Origin: Botryosphaeria dothidea
Lineage: Eukaryota > Ascomycota > Dothideomycetes > Botryosphaeriales > Botryosphaeriaceae
DNA: 64,000 nucleotides
Direction of reading: 5' to 3'
Assembly: GCA_011503125.2 (NCBI GenBank)
Contig: WWBZ02000001.1
Coordinates: forward strand, 2,604,001 to 2,668,000
In this document: positions 45,001 to 55,309 of the stretch, piece after piece
How positions within the stretch are numbered: position 1 is the first letter of the stretch
How the letters are laid out: the number at the start of each line of letters is the position of its first letter
Translations under genes and position numbers: made by a program
Notes under the pieces: generated by a model
Database searches by the model: none
Seen by the model: only the letters and a program-made list of their open reading frames with translations
What the model was told of the DNA's origin: nothing

Positions 45001-45132
45001 TCGAGTTTCTCGCGGCTCCATCGAAACGCCCACGCCCACTCTTTCACCCAGCCCACGTTCGGCTGATCCCGGGGGATCTTTCTTGAATGCAGACCAACTT
45101 CATCAATTGACGAGCCTCCCCTTTGTTCCATA
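42021..45132. other. 3.1-kb divergent intergenic region, KSP1 / UTR4
   Basis: The region between two divergent starts holds no gene I can recognise. Near 42,020-43,000 it is A/G-rich on the plus strand (the KSP1 leader side), and from 43,400 to 45,100 it is GC-rich with many short Arg/Ala/Ser-rich frames and no conserved motif. Unusually long for a shared promoter in this genome; long 5' leaders or a non-coding transcript are possible. Confidence 0.45.
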
Positions 45133-47828
45133 ATGGCGGACGACCTGCAGCACGTCAACACCGTCCTCCTCGACATCGGTGAGTTCTTTGTCTCAGCAGC
45201 AAAATTTTTCTGTGCCGCCCGACCTCGGAAGCCAGCGCTACCACACCGACATTCGGCACTCGATTGCCCGGCGTGTGCCTCATGCAAGCGCCTGCCGTCT
45301 GCGGCTCAACCGCCCTGCTCGCATTGATCCAACCGGCGGGTTCTGTTCGTCTTCGTGACTTTTGCTAACCCAGTTTCTTTTAGAGGGGACCGTTTGCTCC
45401 ATCTCATTCGTCAGGGAACGCCTGGTAAGCAACTTTCCTTGCTGATTTCGTATCTCAACCGCCTCTTTCTCTGTCGTCCGGACTTTTTTAGTCCGCTTTT
45501 TTTTTCTTTCACCACGTGCACCAATTCGCGGGTTCGCGAGGGTTGTTCAGCACACCACCTCTGGAGGTCTCTCCCTACCTCGCCTTCTCACCGCCGATAT
45601 GACGCCAGACGCCCTTTCTTCACGAGGCGAATGGAGACATTTCAAAGCCACCTTGCTTCGACCTCAACGAAGCCGCGCGTTGTTAAGCTATTCGTCCGGA
45701 CGCATGTGTCTGGCCAGAGGGACGCGTTTGACGTTCTGGCGATTACCTCAGATCCGTTTCGTCTAGGCTTGCTCAAGCCAACAAGAGGTCTTGCAACTGA
45801 ATCAGCCCTCGCCAAGAACGATAGGAATGGGCCTCCATGAGGCAGGTCTAACGGTGCCCTTGTCTCGCTTCCCACGAGCTGTTTCTCCCATGCTCCGATC
45901 AAGCAATGCCAAGGACCGCTCTGTGCAGACGGCAGCAGTCGAAACAGCTTGCAAACACACAGCTTCAGTTCACAAAACGTCGCAACCGAGCGGGCGGGTA
46001 CATGGAGCAAGCCTCAGGGCCCAGACTACGTGTCTCCGGCTCTGCATTGACGTTTTGTCTATCGTTGCGATTCGGCAAGCATTATTTCCACTGCTGATTT
46101 CCACATCTATCACGCACGGGGCGTGGTTGGCGATCACGAGTACCCTCGGACTCGCTTCGCATCAAACGCTCCCTTTCACAAAACGACTCGTGGCCTCAAT
46201 GTTTTATCGGATTTGCGGGTTATGCCGATATCTGATGGGCCAGAATCGCGGCCTATCAATGCCGTACTGCCTATCACTCGGCTTTCCCAATATTCTGCAG
46301 CGGCGTAGGCGGGCCTTTCATCCCCCCTTATTTCTCCGGCCAATGATTCCGTCATTGATGCTTCATTTTTCCATTATCAATTTCCTAATTTCCCCTGTTG
46401 TGCACCGGGGTGCGAGACGTAAGGGGTGAAGGTCGCGCGAGAACTTCGGATCTTTCCCCTCAATCCGTGAGGGACAGCCGTGAATGAAAGCCCTCGTCGC
46501 ACAGATGCTGCGGAGCTGGTGGAGTTCACCGGTCGCTGTTGATGCGTGAGGCCGTCGGGATCGTTCAAGGGTCTGAGGGACCAGCTTTTGCTCCGCGGTG
46601 CACGACAGTGTTGAGGCACCGGTTGAGATACCATGTTTGCTTTGACCGCATGCTTACGCAATAGGACAGTTTCCGTACGCAATCGAGGTCCTCCCTGAGA
46701 CCGCAGAGGCCAGATGGGATGACGCCGAGTTCAAGAGCTATGTGGAGGCCTTCCCTGAGCTTGCACAGAAGTCGGCCAAAACATTCTCCGACTATGCGAT
46801 CAATCTCATGAAACAGGACTCCAAGGTCCCCTATCTGAAGAAGTTACAAGGTACGTAACTGGGTCGCTGGGCGATGCCGTCACACACGCGCGTAGGGCGG
46901 ATACGTGGCAGGCGGCCTGAGCATTCGGCTAGCGTTGTTTGCGACATCGGTCCGTTTAGAGCGTGACCTCCAAGGCACCGGCTGTTTTGGGCAATGCTAT
47001 CAGCATATCCCCCGCACCCAAGCACGGATCGGCAGCCCAAGAGGGGACCGCGAGTGGAACGGACAGCTCACGCGCAATGGTGTGTAGGTTATCTCTGGAA
47101 GAACGGATGGAATACCGGTGCCTTTTTCGCGCCATTGTACCCTGACGTTTTGTCTGAGTTGCGCCAGTGGCATGCCAACGGGAAACAGATCGCCATATTC
47201 TCTTCCGGCAGCGTGGACGCTCAGAAGCTTTTGTTTGGCCACGTCGGCACCGCTGAGGACAATGGTGATCTGGCGGCCTCCAACGAAGCCGTCACGGAAA
47301 GCTCGGAAAAGAAGCGCAAGTCGGACGAAGCTACCACCGAGGAGCCCAAGGCGGATGCAAAGGACGAGGTTGAGGCAGAGGAGCCTCCTGTGAAAAAGCA
47401 CAAGGCGTCCGAACCTGCGGTTGATCCTCCAGCAAGGCTTCCCGGCGTACAGCAGAAAGAGCACGAGATCCACCGCCCTTATCTCGGTGAGGACATCAAC
47501 GACATGATTGTGGACTACTTCGACACGCAGAACGCCGGCCCCAAGCAGGAAGCTGCCAGCTATGAGAAGATCGCCAAAGCGTTGGGCAAGCCATGCAATG
47601 AGATCCTCTTCCTGAGTGACAACGTGAAAGGTATGTGTTTGTACCTAATTGGGGCGAATGGGAAGTCTAACCGCCTGGCTTCATGCAGAGGTCAAGGCTG
47701 CGCTCGAGGCGGGCATGATGTCTTTGGTCATTGACCGTCCGGGTAATGAGCCCTTGTCGGATGACGATCGCAAGGCTTTTACCGTCCACTCGAAGTTCAA
47801 CGATATCCAGCTCCTGGACAAAGCTTGA
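45133..47828 (+). CDS. UTR4: Enolase-phosphatase E1 (methionine salvage)
   Basis: HAD-type bifunctional enzyme of the methionine salvage pathway; it enolises and dephosphorylates 2,3-diketo-5-methylthiopentyl-1-phosphate. Five exons (45133-45178, 45384-45424, 46670-46850, 47088-47630, 47689-47828) give 316 residues. The N-terminus reads NTVLLDIEGTVCSISFVRERL then FPYAIEVLP; the DIEGT motif carries the nucleophile Asp and the general acid/base Glu. Further motifs are LQGYLWKNGW, IAIFSSGSVDAQKLLF (HAD motif II), DYFDTQNAGPKQEAASYEKIA (motif III Lys) and ILFLSDNVKEVKAA (motif IV). Two oddities. Intron 2 is 1,245 nt and introns 1 and 3 are 205 and 237 nt, very long next to the other genes. And residues ~143-222 are an extra, charged insertion with basic clusters KKRK and KKHK, absent from short homologues such as yeast Utr4. 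Confidence 0.92.
45425..46669. other. Exceptionally long intron 2 of UTR4
   Basis: The intron starts GTAAGCAAC right after RERL and ends GGACAG before FPYAI. Flanking residues join as in all homologues, so no exon is missing inside. Frames open for up to ~210 codons occur on the plus strand but show no family features. I found no terminal inverted repeats at its ends. Confidence 0.75.
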
Positions 47829-48446
47829 GCCTATTATTTAGTCACACGACAGGGCTGAGGTGGGTCGCGTCATTGGAGATGGGATTGCTGTTGTCTCCAA
47901 AGCTTCCAGCCCCCACCTTCACAGCGATTACGAGGCTGGGCATTGAGGCAGGAAGGGCCAAACACTGCTTGCGGTTAACCTCTATAGGCGCCGAAGACGG
48001 TATCCAGGGCAATTTTGGCGCGAGCCTATTCAAAAGTCAAAAACGAAACAGAGTCGGGCTTGGCCCCTGGTGGAAAAAGCCACTTTTACTCAACGTTTCT
48101 GTTGCCGTGATTCGCAAGCATTTTGTGCAAATTTCCAAAGCTCGAAATGCTATTGCTCAGCCGTACCGAGACCGTGAATAAGAAGAAACACATGTCGCAT
48201 CGCATAGATGAGAATATGCTTTAGCCGTTGTGGGAAGTTTTAGGCAAATAGTTGCCCCTTAGGGGTCCACTGCCTAAACAAGGTCCGAAATCACGTGTCT
48301 GCATGGACCACCATCAAGCGCGCGCTCCGACGGCATTGCCATTGCTCACATCTTTCAAACGCTCATCACCATGAAACCCGCAACGCAGCAACAAGCCACT
48401 GTCGGAGCCAATTCATCAACCCCGCCATGCCGCCACCCCCACCAAA
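47829..48446. other. Spacer UTR4 / SWIM-domain gene
   Basis: 618 bp holding the 3' end of UTR4 and the promoter of the next plus-strand gene. No gene seen. Confidence 0.45.
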
Positions 48447-49748
48447 ATGTCTCATGAGGCCGAAGAAACCGCGCAGAAGCTCCAACAAGACGGGCAGCAG
48501 CAGCAGCAGCCGCCGCCGCCGCCACCACCACTACCAACCCTCCCCAGCCCTCGGGTCTTCCTGACGGAGCTACTCTCCTCACTGCCGGGACGGACATGCA
48601 TACGCCGTGACGACGGACGGGGTGGCGTCACTGCACGTGAAGCGGACGCCTCGACAGGGACGACGACGCCGACTCGTGCTCCTGCAGGCGCAGGCTCTAC
48701 CAATGCGGCCAACCCTCTCCGCGCCCTGCAGGGCAATGACCGAAACGTCTTCCTTACACTGCACGTCCTCTTCCCGAACGAGCTGCTGCCAGCGCTGGAC
48801 CTGCTGGACCGAGGCCTGGTGACGCGGTTCGTCGTCGTCGTCGTCGTCCCCGCCGCCGCCGCGTGTACGCAGACGCAGACGCAAACGGCGCCGCGCCAGG
48901 CAGCTGGAGGAACGGTAGGAGCCTCAGCCGTACCCGGTAACGGCGACGCAGCGGCATCGAATCGCCAAGAGGAGGGGGAGGCAGCGGTGTGGGTAACGTC
49001 ATCATGCATCGAGACCTCAAACATGGTGGGAGTCTCAGATGCGGATGGTGGCGGCAGCGGCAGCGGCAGCAGCAATCGTGGTGGTGGGAGGGCTACGATC
49101 AACAACACCACCGCCATCGCGCACGCGACCGCTTCCACGCCTCAGCCACCTGCAGGAGGGGACCCCGCATCGCGCCGCCCAGGCCCAGACGCTGCAGGTG
49201 CGGCCTCCAAGCCCGCTGCCGAGGAACGACCAGCGCGCGTAGCACCGACTTTATACTATGTTCGCTCCGCCCAGCAAGCACAGCAGCAGCATCATCACAA
49301 CCGATCGCGCTACGGCCACAGCCACCATGACGATGAGGGTGATGCTGGGGCGCCGTCGTCGTTGAGTGTCTATGAGGTGCGCTTGGCCGCTTGGAATTGC
49401 TCGTGCCCGGCTTTTGCGTTCGCGGCTTTTCCCCCGAGTCTGCAGGAGCCGAGTCCAGAACCGCCTGAACAGTATCAAGATGGTGGGGCGAGTCATGCTG
49501 CTGCTGCAAGAGCTGCGGATGCAGGGTCTGAGTATGCGACTCAGACGGCGGAGGATGATGTCTCTGGGAATTTCAGCTTCGGGGGGTTGAGAATCGGCGG
49601 TGCAAAGGGTCAGATGCCGCCGGTGTGTAAGCACTTGCTGGCTTGCTTGCTGGTGGAAAGGGCGTCGGGGCTGTTTGGGGGCTGTGTGAAGGAGAAGGTG
49701 GTTAGTGTTGAGGAGGCGGCTGCGTGGGCTGCGGGCTGGGGAGGATGA
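48447..49748 (+). CDS. SWIM-type zinc-finger protein
   Basis: Single exon, 433 residues. Conserved anchors are VFLTELLSSLP near the start, NVFLTLHVLFPNELLPALDL then LLDRGLVTRF (~95-130), YYVRSAQQ (~270), YEVRLAAWNCSCPAFAFAAFP with CxC at ~318-320, and QMPPVCKHLLACLL with CxH at ~394-396; together CxCx(n)CxH is a SWIM zinc site. The tail VVSVEEAAAWAAGWGG is typical of fungal members. Between the anchors are long low-complexity inserts: poly-Gln and poly-Pro at ~14-30, and Gly/Ser- and Ala-rich runs coded by repetitive DNA. SWIM proteins of the Sws1/Shu2 group help Rad51 paralogues in recombination; whether this protein belongs to that group is an inference. The spacing between the CxC and CxH parts is long (about 73 residues). 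Confidence 0.78.
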   Translation: MSHEAEETAQKLQQDGQQQQQPPPPPPPLPTLPSPRVFLTELLSSLPGRTCIRRDDGRGGVTAREADASTGTTTPTRAPAGAGSTNAANPLRALQGNDRNVFLTLHVLFPNELLPALDLLDRGLVTRFVVVVVVPAAAACTQTQTQTAPRQAAGGTVGASAVPGNGDAAASNRQEEGEAAVWVTSSCIETSNMVGVSDADGGGSGSGSSNRGGGRATINNTTAIAHATASTPQPPAGGDPASRRPGPDAAGAASKPAAEERPARVAPTLYYVRSAQQAQQQHHHNRSRYGHSHHDDEGDAGAPSSLSVYEVRLAAWNCSCPAFAFAAFPPSLQEPSPEPPEQYQDGGASHAAAARAADAGSEYATQTAEDDVSGNFSFGGLRIGGAKGQMPPVCKHLLACLLVERASGLFGGCVKEKVVSVEEAAAWAAGWGG

Positions 49749-50438
49749 TTCGCTGGACCTGGTAAGGGACCATTCGCATTAACTGCCCAGTGGATCCGTA
49801 GCAGCGGCATTCAGTTCAACGAAGCATGGTAACGAATTTGAGAGCAAGGCTGCTCAACACGAAGCCGCCCTCTAAAAAGACCGCATTGTATTGTAAGAGC
49901 AATGCATATTGAGCACTCCAGCAACGGAGACTACATTGTCATAGCTTGGGGAGAATCCATCTCATTCTACCGCAACAGGAGAATGAATTAATAGAGATAT
50001 AGCCCGCGATCGACAGAGACGGATGGAATGTACAAGCATTGGTCCAAGTGAAGTTGTACTGAGGCTTATCGAAACATTCATCCATGTAGTTGTATTACTC
50101 TGATCGAGACATAACTACATCCGAGCAATTTCTTCAGTCCTCCATGCAAAATTCTTTGATAAAGACCAATGGATCTCGCGTTCTGCTGCTATGCCCGTCT
50201 TAATGCACTGTGGAACCTCTCCAAGAACCAAACGCCAGTTAGTTACGCCGCTTCAAGTGCATAATGCCGTCGTAGCTCACCAATTGATGCCAAAAGTTTT
50301 CTTTTGTTTATTCCATTCCGAACTTCTTTACAATACTCTCCTTTCCGGCCTCCGTCATGATTCCAGTCAAAGCGTTCAGTCAGCTCACCCATTGAACAAT
50401 TGTTGGTGATCCAAAAACATACCTCCACATCCGCGCCA
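49749..50438. other. Convergent spacer with no gene seen
   Basis: Downstream of the SWIM gene (plus) and the small secreted protein (minus). AT-rich, no coding signal. Confidence 0.45.
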
Positions 50439-50714
50439 TCACAGGAACCAAGCAGCGAGCAAAACAAACAAGCCCAAGACCACCGCGACGAAGTCCTCGC
50501 CGGCAGTCGCAGCCTCGTTCACGTAGATGTAGTAGTAATTGTTGTTGGTCTTATCGTTGCTTCCCTTTCCCGTCTTGTGCTGGGTGTCATAATCGGCAGG
50601 ATGGTCGGTAGCGTTCTGCTCCTGAGCGGCGGCCAAGCGTGGGTGCAGGATAGTGGCGATGGCGAGGATGATGACGAGAGTGTAGTTCAAGCGGATGAGG
50701 GAGGTTGATGCCAT
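50439..50714 (-). CDS. Small secreted, possibly GPI-anchored or tail-anchored protein
   Basis: 91 residues, single exon, not recognised as any family. Residues 1-30 form a good signal peptide: a short basic start, a hydrophobic run LVIILAIATIL, and a likely cut after AAA before QEQNATDH. The middle is small, polar and Asn/Lys-rich, with one N-glycosylation sequon (NAT), a run of three Asn and YYYIYV. The last ~16 residues (AVVLGLFVLLAAWFL) are a hydrophobic tail ending at the C-terminus, preceded by small residues (AATAG), as in GPI-anchor signals. It has no Cys, so it is not a classical Cys-rich effector. TATATAGCG about 55 bp upstream of the start is a plausible TATA box. It could be a cell-surface or cell-wall protein; the function is unknown. 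Confidence 0.62.
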   Translation of the reverse strand: MASTSLIRLNYTLVIILAIATILHPRLAAAQEQNATDHPADYDTQHKTGKGSNDKTNNNYYYIYVNEAATAGEDFVAVVLGLFVLLAAWFL

Positions 50715-51795
50715 TGTAGTTCTTGAAAGCGCCGAATGATCTTTGAAGCGGTGTTAAAGTGTTGGAATATATAGCGGTGGGCGAGCTGAAGGACAGACAA
50801 CAAAACTTTTCTGCCGAGTTTCTCCAGGGTAGATTGGGCAAGAAGGAGCTGCGTGGATGTTGGAAAGGCTTTAAATGTTGGTGACAGCGGGCTTATGTGC
50901 GCTTGTTCCTTGAGCACTATCATCACGTATGCGCAGCTTAGAACGCCGTTGATACTGCAATCAATGAACTCAGCTGGGCGATCGGATCGTGAACAGTGAT
51001 TACGTCGAAGCTCTCTTCAGCTGGGCGAACAAACTAATGATTTCCAGGAACTGTCACTCAGACACCGCCGCTGACCAAATGACCTATCTGAAGATGGTAA
51101 GTACTTGATCACCCCTTCGTTATGCAGATGGGCTCCCAGACAGCTTCGCCGGCGGTTCGACGACCATAGCTGATATACCTGCCGTGTTTACATCACATAT
51201 GAGACTGCGCATCCCCGCTCCTCACATGGAGATCCTGTCGTGGTAATTTGAAAGCAATTGTCTAGTTGTATGTGAGCGAAGGATGACTTGAGCATTTTTA
51301 TCAAGATACTTACCCATCTCTCCTGCCCCTTTTTGATCTCTTATAAGATGGCAATGTGGACTGTGAAGTAGGCCAACTAGAGGACGGAGCTCAGTAAACT
51401 TGAATAATGACCAGAATGAAGGTATGGGTTGATGAAGAGCATCCTCGTCCACGCTTGGGTTCAGCAATATGGCATCGCTTTGCAAATCTGACGCATCGAG
51501 AAGTTAGGGCTAGGCGAACCACTTGCAAAGTAGGCACAGAATCATGTCAGAGAATTCTATCATATTCATTACAGCGCCCTGGAATAAAGACTCTCAGAGC
51601 GGGGCCATGAAGAAGAGCGCGCGAGCCGAGCCGAGCCTGGCGGAGAAAAAGCAACCATATCAACATGATGCCAAAACACAAAACGCCGAGCTCGGTCGAG
51701 CTGAAAATGTTTCTTTATCTCTTCGGTTCTTCGTGAATCCTCCAGACGGGGTCCTTAGTCTGCTGTCCCTCTCACTATGCTCTCCAACGAGTTAT
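50715..51795. other. Upstream region of the small secreted protein
   Basis: About 1.1 kb between two minus-strand genes. No gene recognised; the frames present are short and lack family features. Confidence 0.45.
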
Positions 51796-53008
51796 TTATT
51801 TCTTCTTATCCGGCTCCTTGCCCTTGCCCTTGTCGCTACCCTTCGCCTCCTTGCTCTCGCCGTTCGCAGCACCGTTCGCCGCGGTGCCATTGGCCTGCTT
51901 TTCGACACCCTCCTTCTTCCCGGTGGCGGTACCATTCTCCTTATCTTCCTGCTGCTGCTTGTTCTGGATCTTGTTTTCGATGAGATCGTGGAAAGCGGTG
52001 ATGGCGCGGATCAAGCTGCTGAGGTAGATGGTCATGAGCTGGTCGTTGGTCTTGACGCTCATGGCGCGGGCGAGGTCGCTGTCTCCAACGGCGGTGCCGG
52101 CCTCTCCGCCGAGGGGCTTGGGAGTGGTCAGGTTAGGCAGAAGATTGAAGACGTCCTGCAGGTTGCCGAGGATGGCGTGGTTGACGGGCAGGTCGCCGTC
52201 GAGGACTTTCTGCAAGTAGGTGCCGATGTCTCGTAGACGCAGGTGCAGGCCTTGCAGCGACTGCAGCTGGGACGTTATGCGCGTCGACAGCGTACCGACG
52301 GCCACGTCGCGAATGTCGCGCAGCAGGTGCTCCACACCGATCTCTTCTGCCTCCTCCGCCTCGATTATACTGGGCGTGTGAACAAACGTCTTGGTAGTGG
52401 TCGTGCCATCCTACAAATGCATTTGTCAGCTTTGGTCCCCAAATGATGTCGATGCGCCGGTGCGATGACATACATCCTTGATCTCCTCCACGGCGAAGTA
52501 TGCGTCCGTCGGTACGCCGACCTCCTTAGGCTGCACATCGACGATGACCAGCAACGGGTTCGGTGTGTATCTCTTGAACAGCTCGTTGATTTCCAGATCC
52601 GAAGCCCTCAGCTTGGGGCCCGAGTGATACCAGCCGATTAGCTTCTCGCGCGCGTTGACCTTCTTGAACATGTCGTTCATCGACTCGACGTAGTTGTGGT
52701 CCAGGAACCATACTGAAGGGTCCTTCTCATCTTCCTCAAACGGTACTATGTGGAGAAGCTTAGGTTAGTCGATGTGAAGGGCGGCGATGCGGCGATGGCC
52801 ACGGGGGTGGCATGGGCAGCTTACCGGCAAAGCTGTTTGATACCCGGACGTTCTTGCCATCGTTCTGTCCCAGGAGAACACCGACAACACGCTTCTTAGT
52901 TCCCTTGGCAGTGCGGCCGTAGTGGTCTGCAGCGGAGAGAAGGACGAGCGGGGCGACGGACACGTTCCGCGTCACCAGTGACAACGTCTCTGCTGTTGTG
53001 GCGGGCAT
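51796..53008 (-). CDS. RPN8: 26S proteasome regulatory subunit Rpn8
   Basis: Lid subunit of the 19S regulatory particle, partner of the deubiquitinase Rpn11. Three exons (52825-53008, 52474-52745, 51796-52410) give 356 residues. It has an MPN domain: [63 protein letters not shown] and [13 protein letters not shown]. The metal-binding HxHx(7)SxxD of active MPN+ proteins is missing (YHSGP in place of HSHP), as expected for Rpn8, which is catalytically inactive. The C-terminal half has the helical lid-assembly region ([10 protein letters not shown] then [31 protein letters not shown]) and ends in a Lys/Glu/Ala-rich tail, longer and more repetitive than in yeast. The start [10 protein letters not shown] is the first Met in frame that matches homologues. 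Confidence 0.94.
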
Positions 53009-53597
53009 GGCAGGCTGGAGCGGTTTGTCTGTGAGGGCCGAAAATGGATGCGGAGGGGGATCGAGGGTGAGATGGCCCGGACGTGGACTGGCGCCGAGCG
53101 GGAGAGGTTGATTGCGCAGAGATGGAGGGTTGGATGATGTGTGATGTTGGAGCTGGAGCGGCCGGGTTGAGCTCAGAGCTTCAACGCCGGTGATGATGCG
53201 CCAAGACCGCCAGCCCTGGGCGGTCACAGGCTGCAGAATGACCAGCACGCCATTCGCCCCGACTGCTCTCTCCCAAATGCTCCACACGGCTAGCACGTCC
53301 CAAACCAGGCCATCTACGGGAGCCTCTGGTGTTCAAGAGGCTTTTTTTTTTGGCTGCTGGTAATATGCCTCCCTTCTATCCCCGGCACTTGGACACCTTT
53401 CGACATTCGTCGGCTCAGGCCTGCAGCTCGCTACCTACAAACCTACCTCCGTTGCGCAATACTGAGGCATATATCACGAACATTGCCGGTCTTTCTCCTT
53501 GGCACAGTAATAGTTTGCTCGCGCTAGCTGGCGGTCAAAGAACACGGGGTGGTATTAACACGAATACATAACTAGTACAAGAGTCTTGTCTTGTCCT
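53009..53597. other. Promoter region of RPN8 and 3' region of the permease
   Basis: 589 bp with no gene seen. The frame upstream of RPN8 stays open for a while but lacks homologue-like sequence. Confidence 0.45.
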
Positions 53598-55309
53598 CTA
53601 AGCTTTCACCATCTCTTCCTTTCCATCGGCTTCGGCGCTCGCCGTCTCCGGCATCACTGGCATTCCAGCAACCACACCAATCTCCTCCGGATTCTCCGTC
53701 TGCATAACGGGCGGACCGTTGAAGTCCTTCCGGCCCCTGATAAGATACCACACGAAGGAGATGAATCCAAACCCAACGAAAACGACCGAGGCATAGTTCA
53801 TCGTGGTAGCATCCACGGGTAAGCTGACTGGCATGCAGAACAGCACCACGGCCAGCACGATCCAGCAGATGGTCAGAACGTTAATGGCAAACCCGAATTT
53901 ACCAAGAGAGAAAGTCGAATGGCGGACCAGCTTACGACCACGCAGAAGATTGACGAGAATCGGACCGCCGTAGGAGGCGCTCAGGCAAATAGTGGCGCAA
54001 CCGGTGAAAGAGTTGAATGCTGCACTGGAGCCAAAGTAGATCAAGCCCAAGAGACAGTCAACTAGAGTGGAAAGCACGAGGCCCCAGAGAGGGATATCGA
54101 AGCGCTTGTCAATACGGGACCAGAGACGACTTCCGGGGATGGCACCGTCGCGAGCAAACGCATAAGTGCAACGGCTGGCGGCAGTCAGAGCACCCGTACC
54201 GGCGAAGATTAAAATGCCGAGGATCAGGAACAGAAGACCGAAACCACCGGCCGCGCTACCAGTGACGGTCTTGAAGAGAGTGCCAATGGGCTGTCCGCTG
54301 GCAACATCCAAAAGCATCTGGACGTCCGGCAGGACGAAAAGAATGGGAATCAAGTAAATGACTCCAGTGACTCCGGCAGCGGCGACAGAGAGAACGATTG
54401 CCTTGGGAACTTCACGCTCCGGGTTTTGGACTTCTTCGCACATGGCAGCGACCATACCGTAGCCGGTCAAAGTGTATCCGGCTTGCAGGAGACCGACGAA
54501 GAACGCCCAGCCAGAAGGCCTGATGAGAGGTTAGAATAATCCAACGCAGAAAAGGGGCTGTACAAACTCACCACCCGCTGCTCGACGCATCGTAGTGGGC
54601 GAAGACGAATTCGCCGCTCCGTTTGGTGTCAGCCATCGTGAGAAGCGTGACCAGGATGATGAGAACACTGGCCGCCGTCCAGTAAATGCAAATCTTGTTG
54701 ATCAAGTCCAGGTACTTGGCACCGAAGACATTGATCAAGAAACAAACGAGCATGACGGCCCAGAACATCAGAATGGTCTGCCATTCGTTGGCAACAAAAT
54801 CCTCGTTCCAAAGGCTGATAGCGCTGAGGATAAGCTGACCACCAGAGAAGTTGATACTGCAGGTGACCAGCCAATTACCAACGAGCGTGAGCCAACCCAC
54901 AATCCACGAGGCAATGGGCGCCCATTCCTTTGTCGCAAGCATGGCAGCCCAGTAATAAACACCACCGGCAGTCGGGTAGACGGCACATATCTCGGCCAGA
55001 GAAGCAGCAATTGCCAGCGAAATGAGAGACACCAAAACCCAGCCCCAGAGGATAGTCACGGATTGTCCATCGGTCAAAGTAATCTTTCGCCGGGTCAGCA
55101 GGATGCAGATGGAAGCAGGAAAGCAGACATACGTAAAATGTGGTGGAAAGACCGAAGGGGACGGCCATGATGGCGAAGGACAGACCGAGGACGGAAAACA
55201 TGCTCAGATTCCGGGGCAATTCGGCCGTGTAGCCCATCTTTGCCAACGCGGCATCTGCGGAGGCGTCGACGGAGCCATGGCGGCCGCTGGCGACCGAGTT
55301 TTGGCGCAT
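53598..55309 (-). CDS. APC-superfamily amino acid/choline/GABA permease
   Basis: Three exons (55133-55309, 54572-55083, 53598-54519) give 536 residues. The order is that of the fungal amino acid/choline transporter family: a polar N-terminus, then AELPRNLSMFSVLGLSFAIM with TM1, GWVLVSLISLAIAASLAEIC then AVYPTAGGVYYWAA (the consensus loop), TM segments through WIVGWLTLVGNWLV, GYTLTGYGMVAAMCEEVQNP, VPKAIVLSVAAAGVTGVIYL and TYAFARDGAIPGSRLWSRI, and about 12 helices in all. Relatives include yeast Hnm1 (choline) and Uga4 (GABA); which one fits here cannot be settled. It acts at the plasma membrane or vacuole. Intron 1 ends in GCGAAAG, with branch CTGACC, and keeps the frame through FYITLTDGQS. 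Confidence 0.92.

Noticed and set aside
45355..46429. Two open frames inside the long UTR4 intron, considered as a nested gene
   Set aside because: No family features, and the first overlaps UTR4 exon 2 in another frame.
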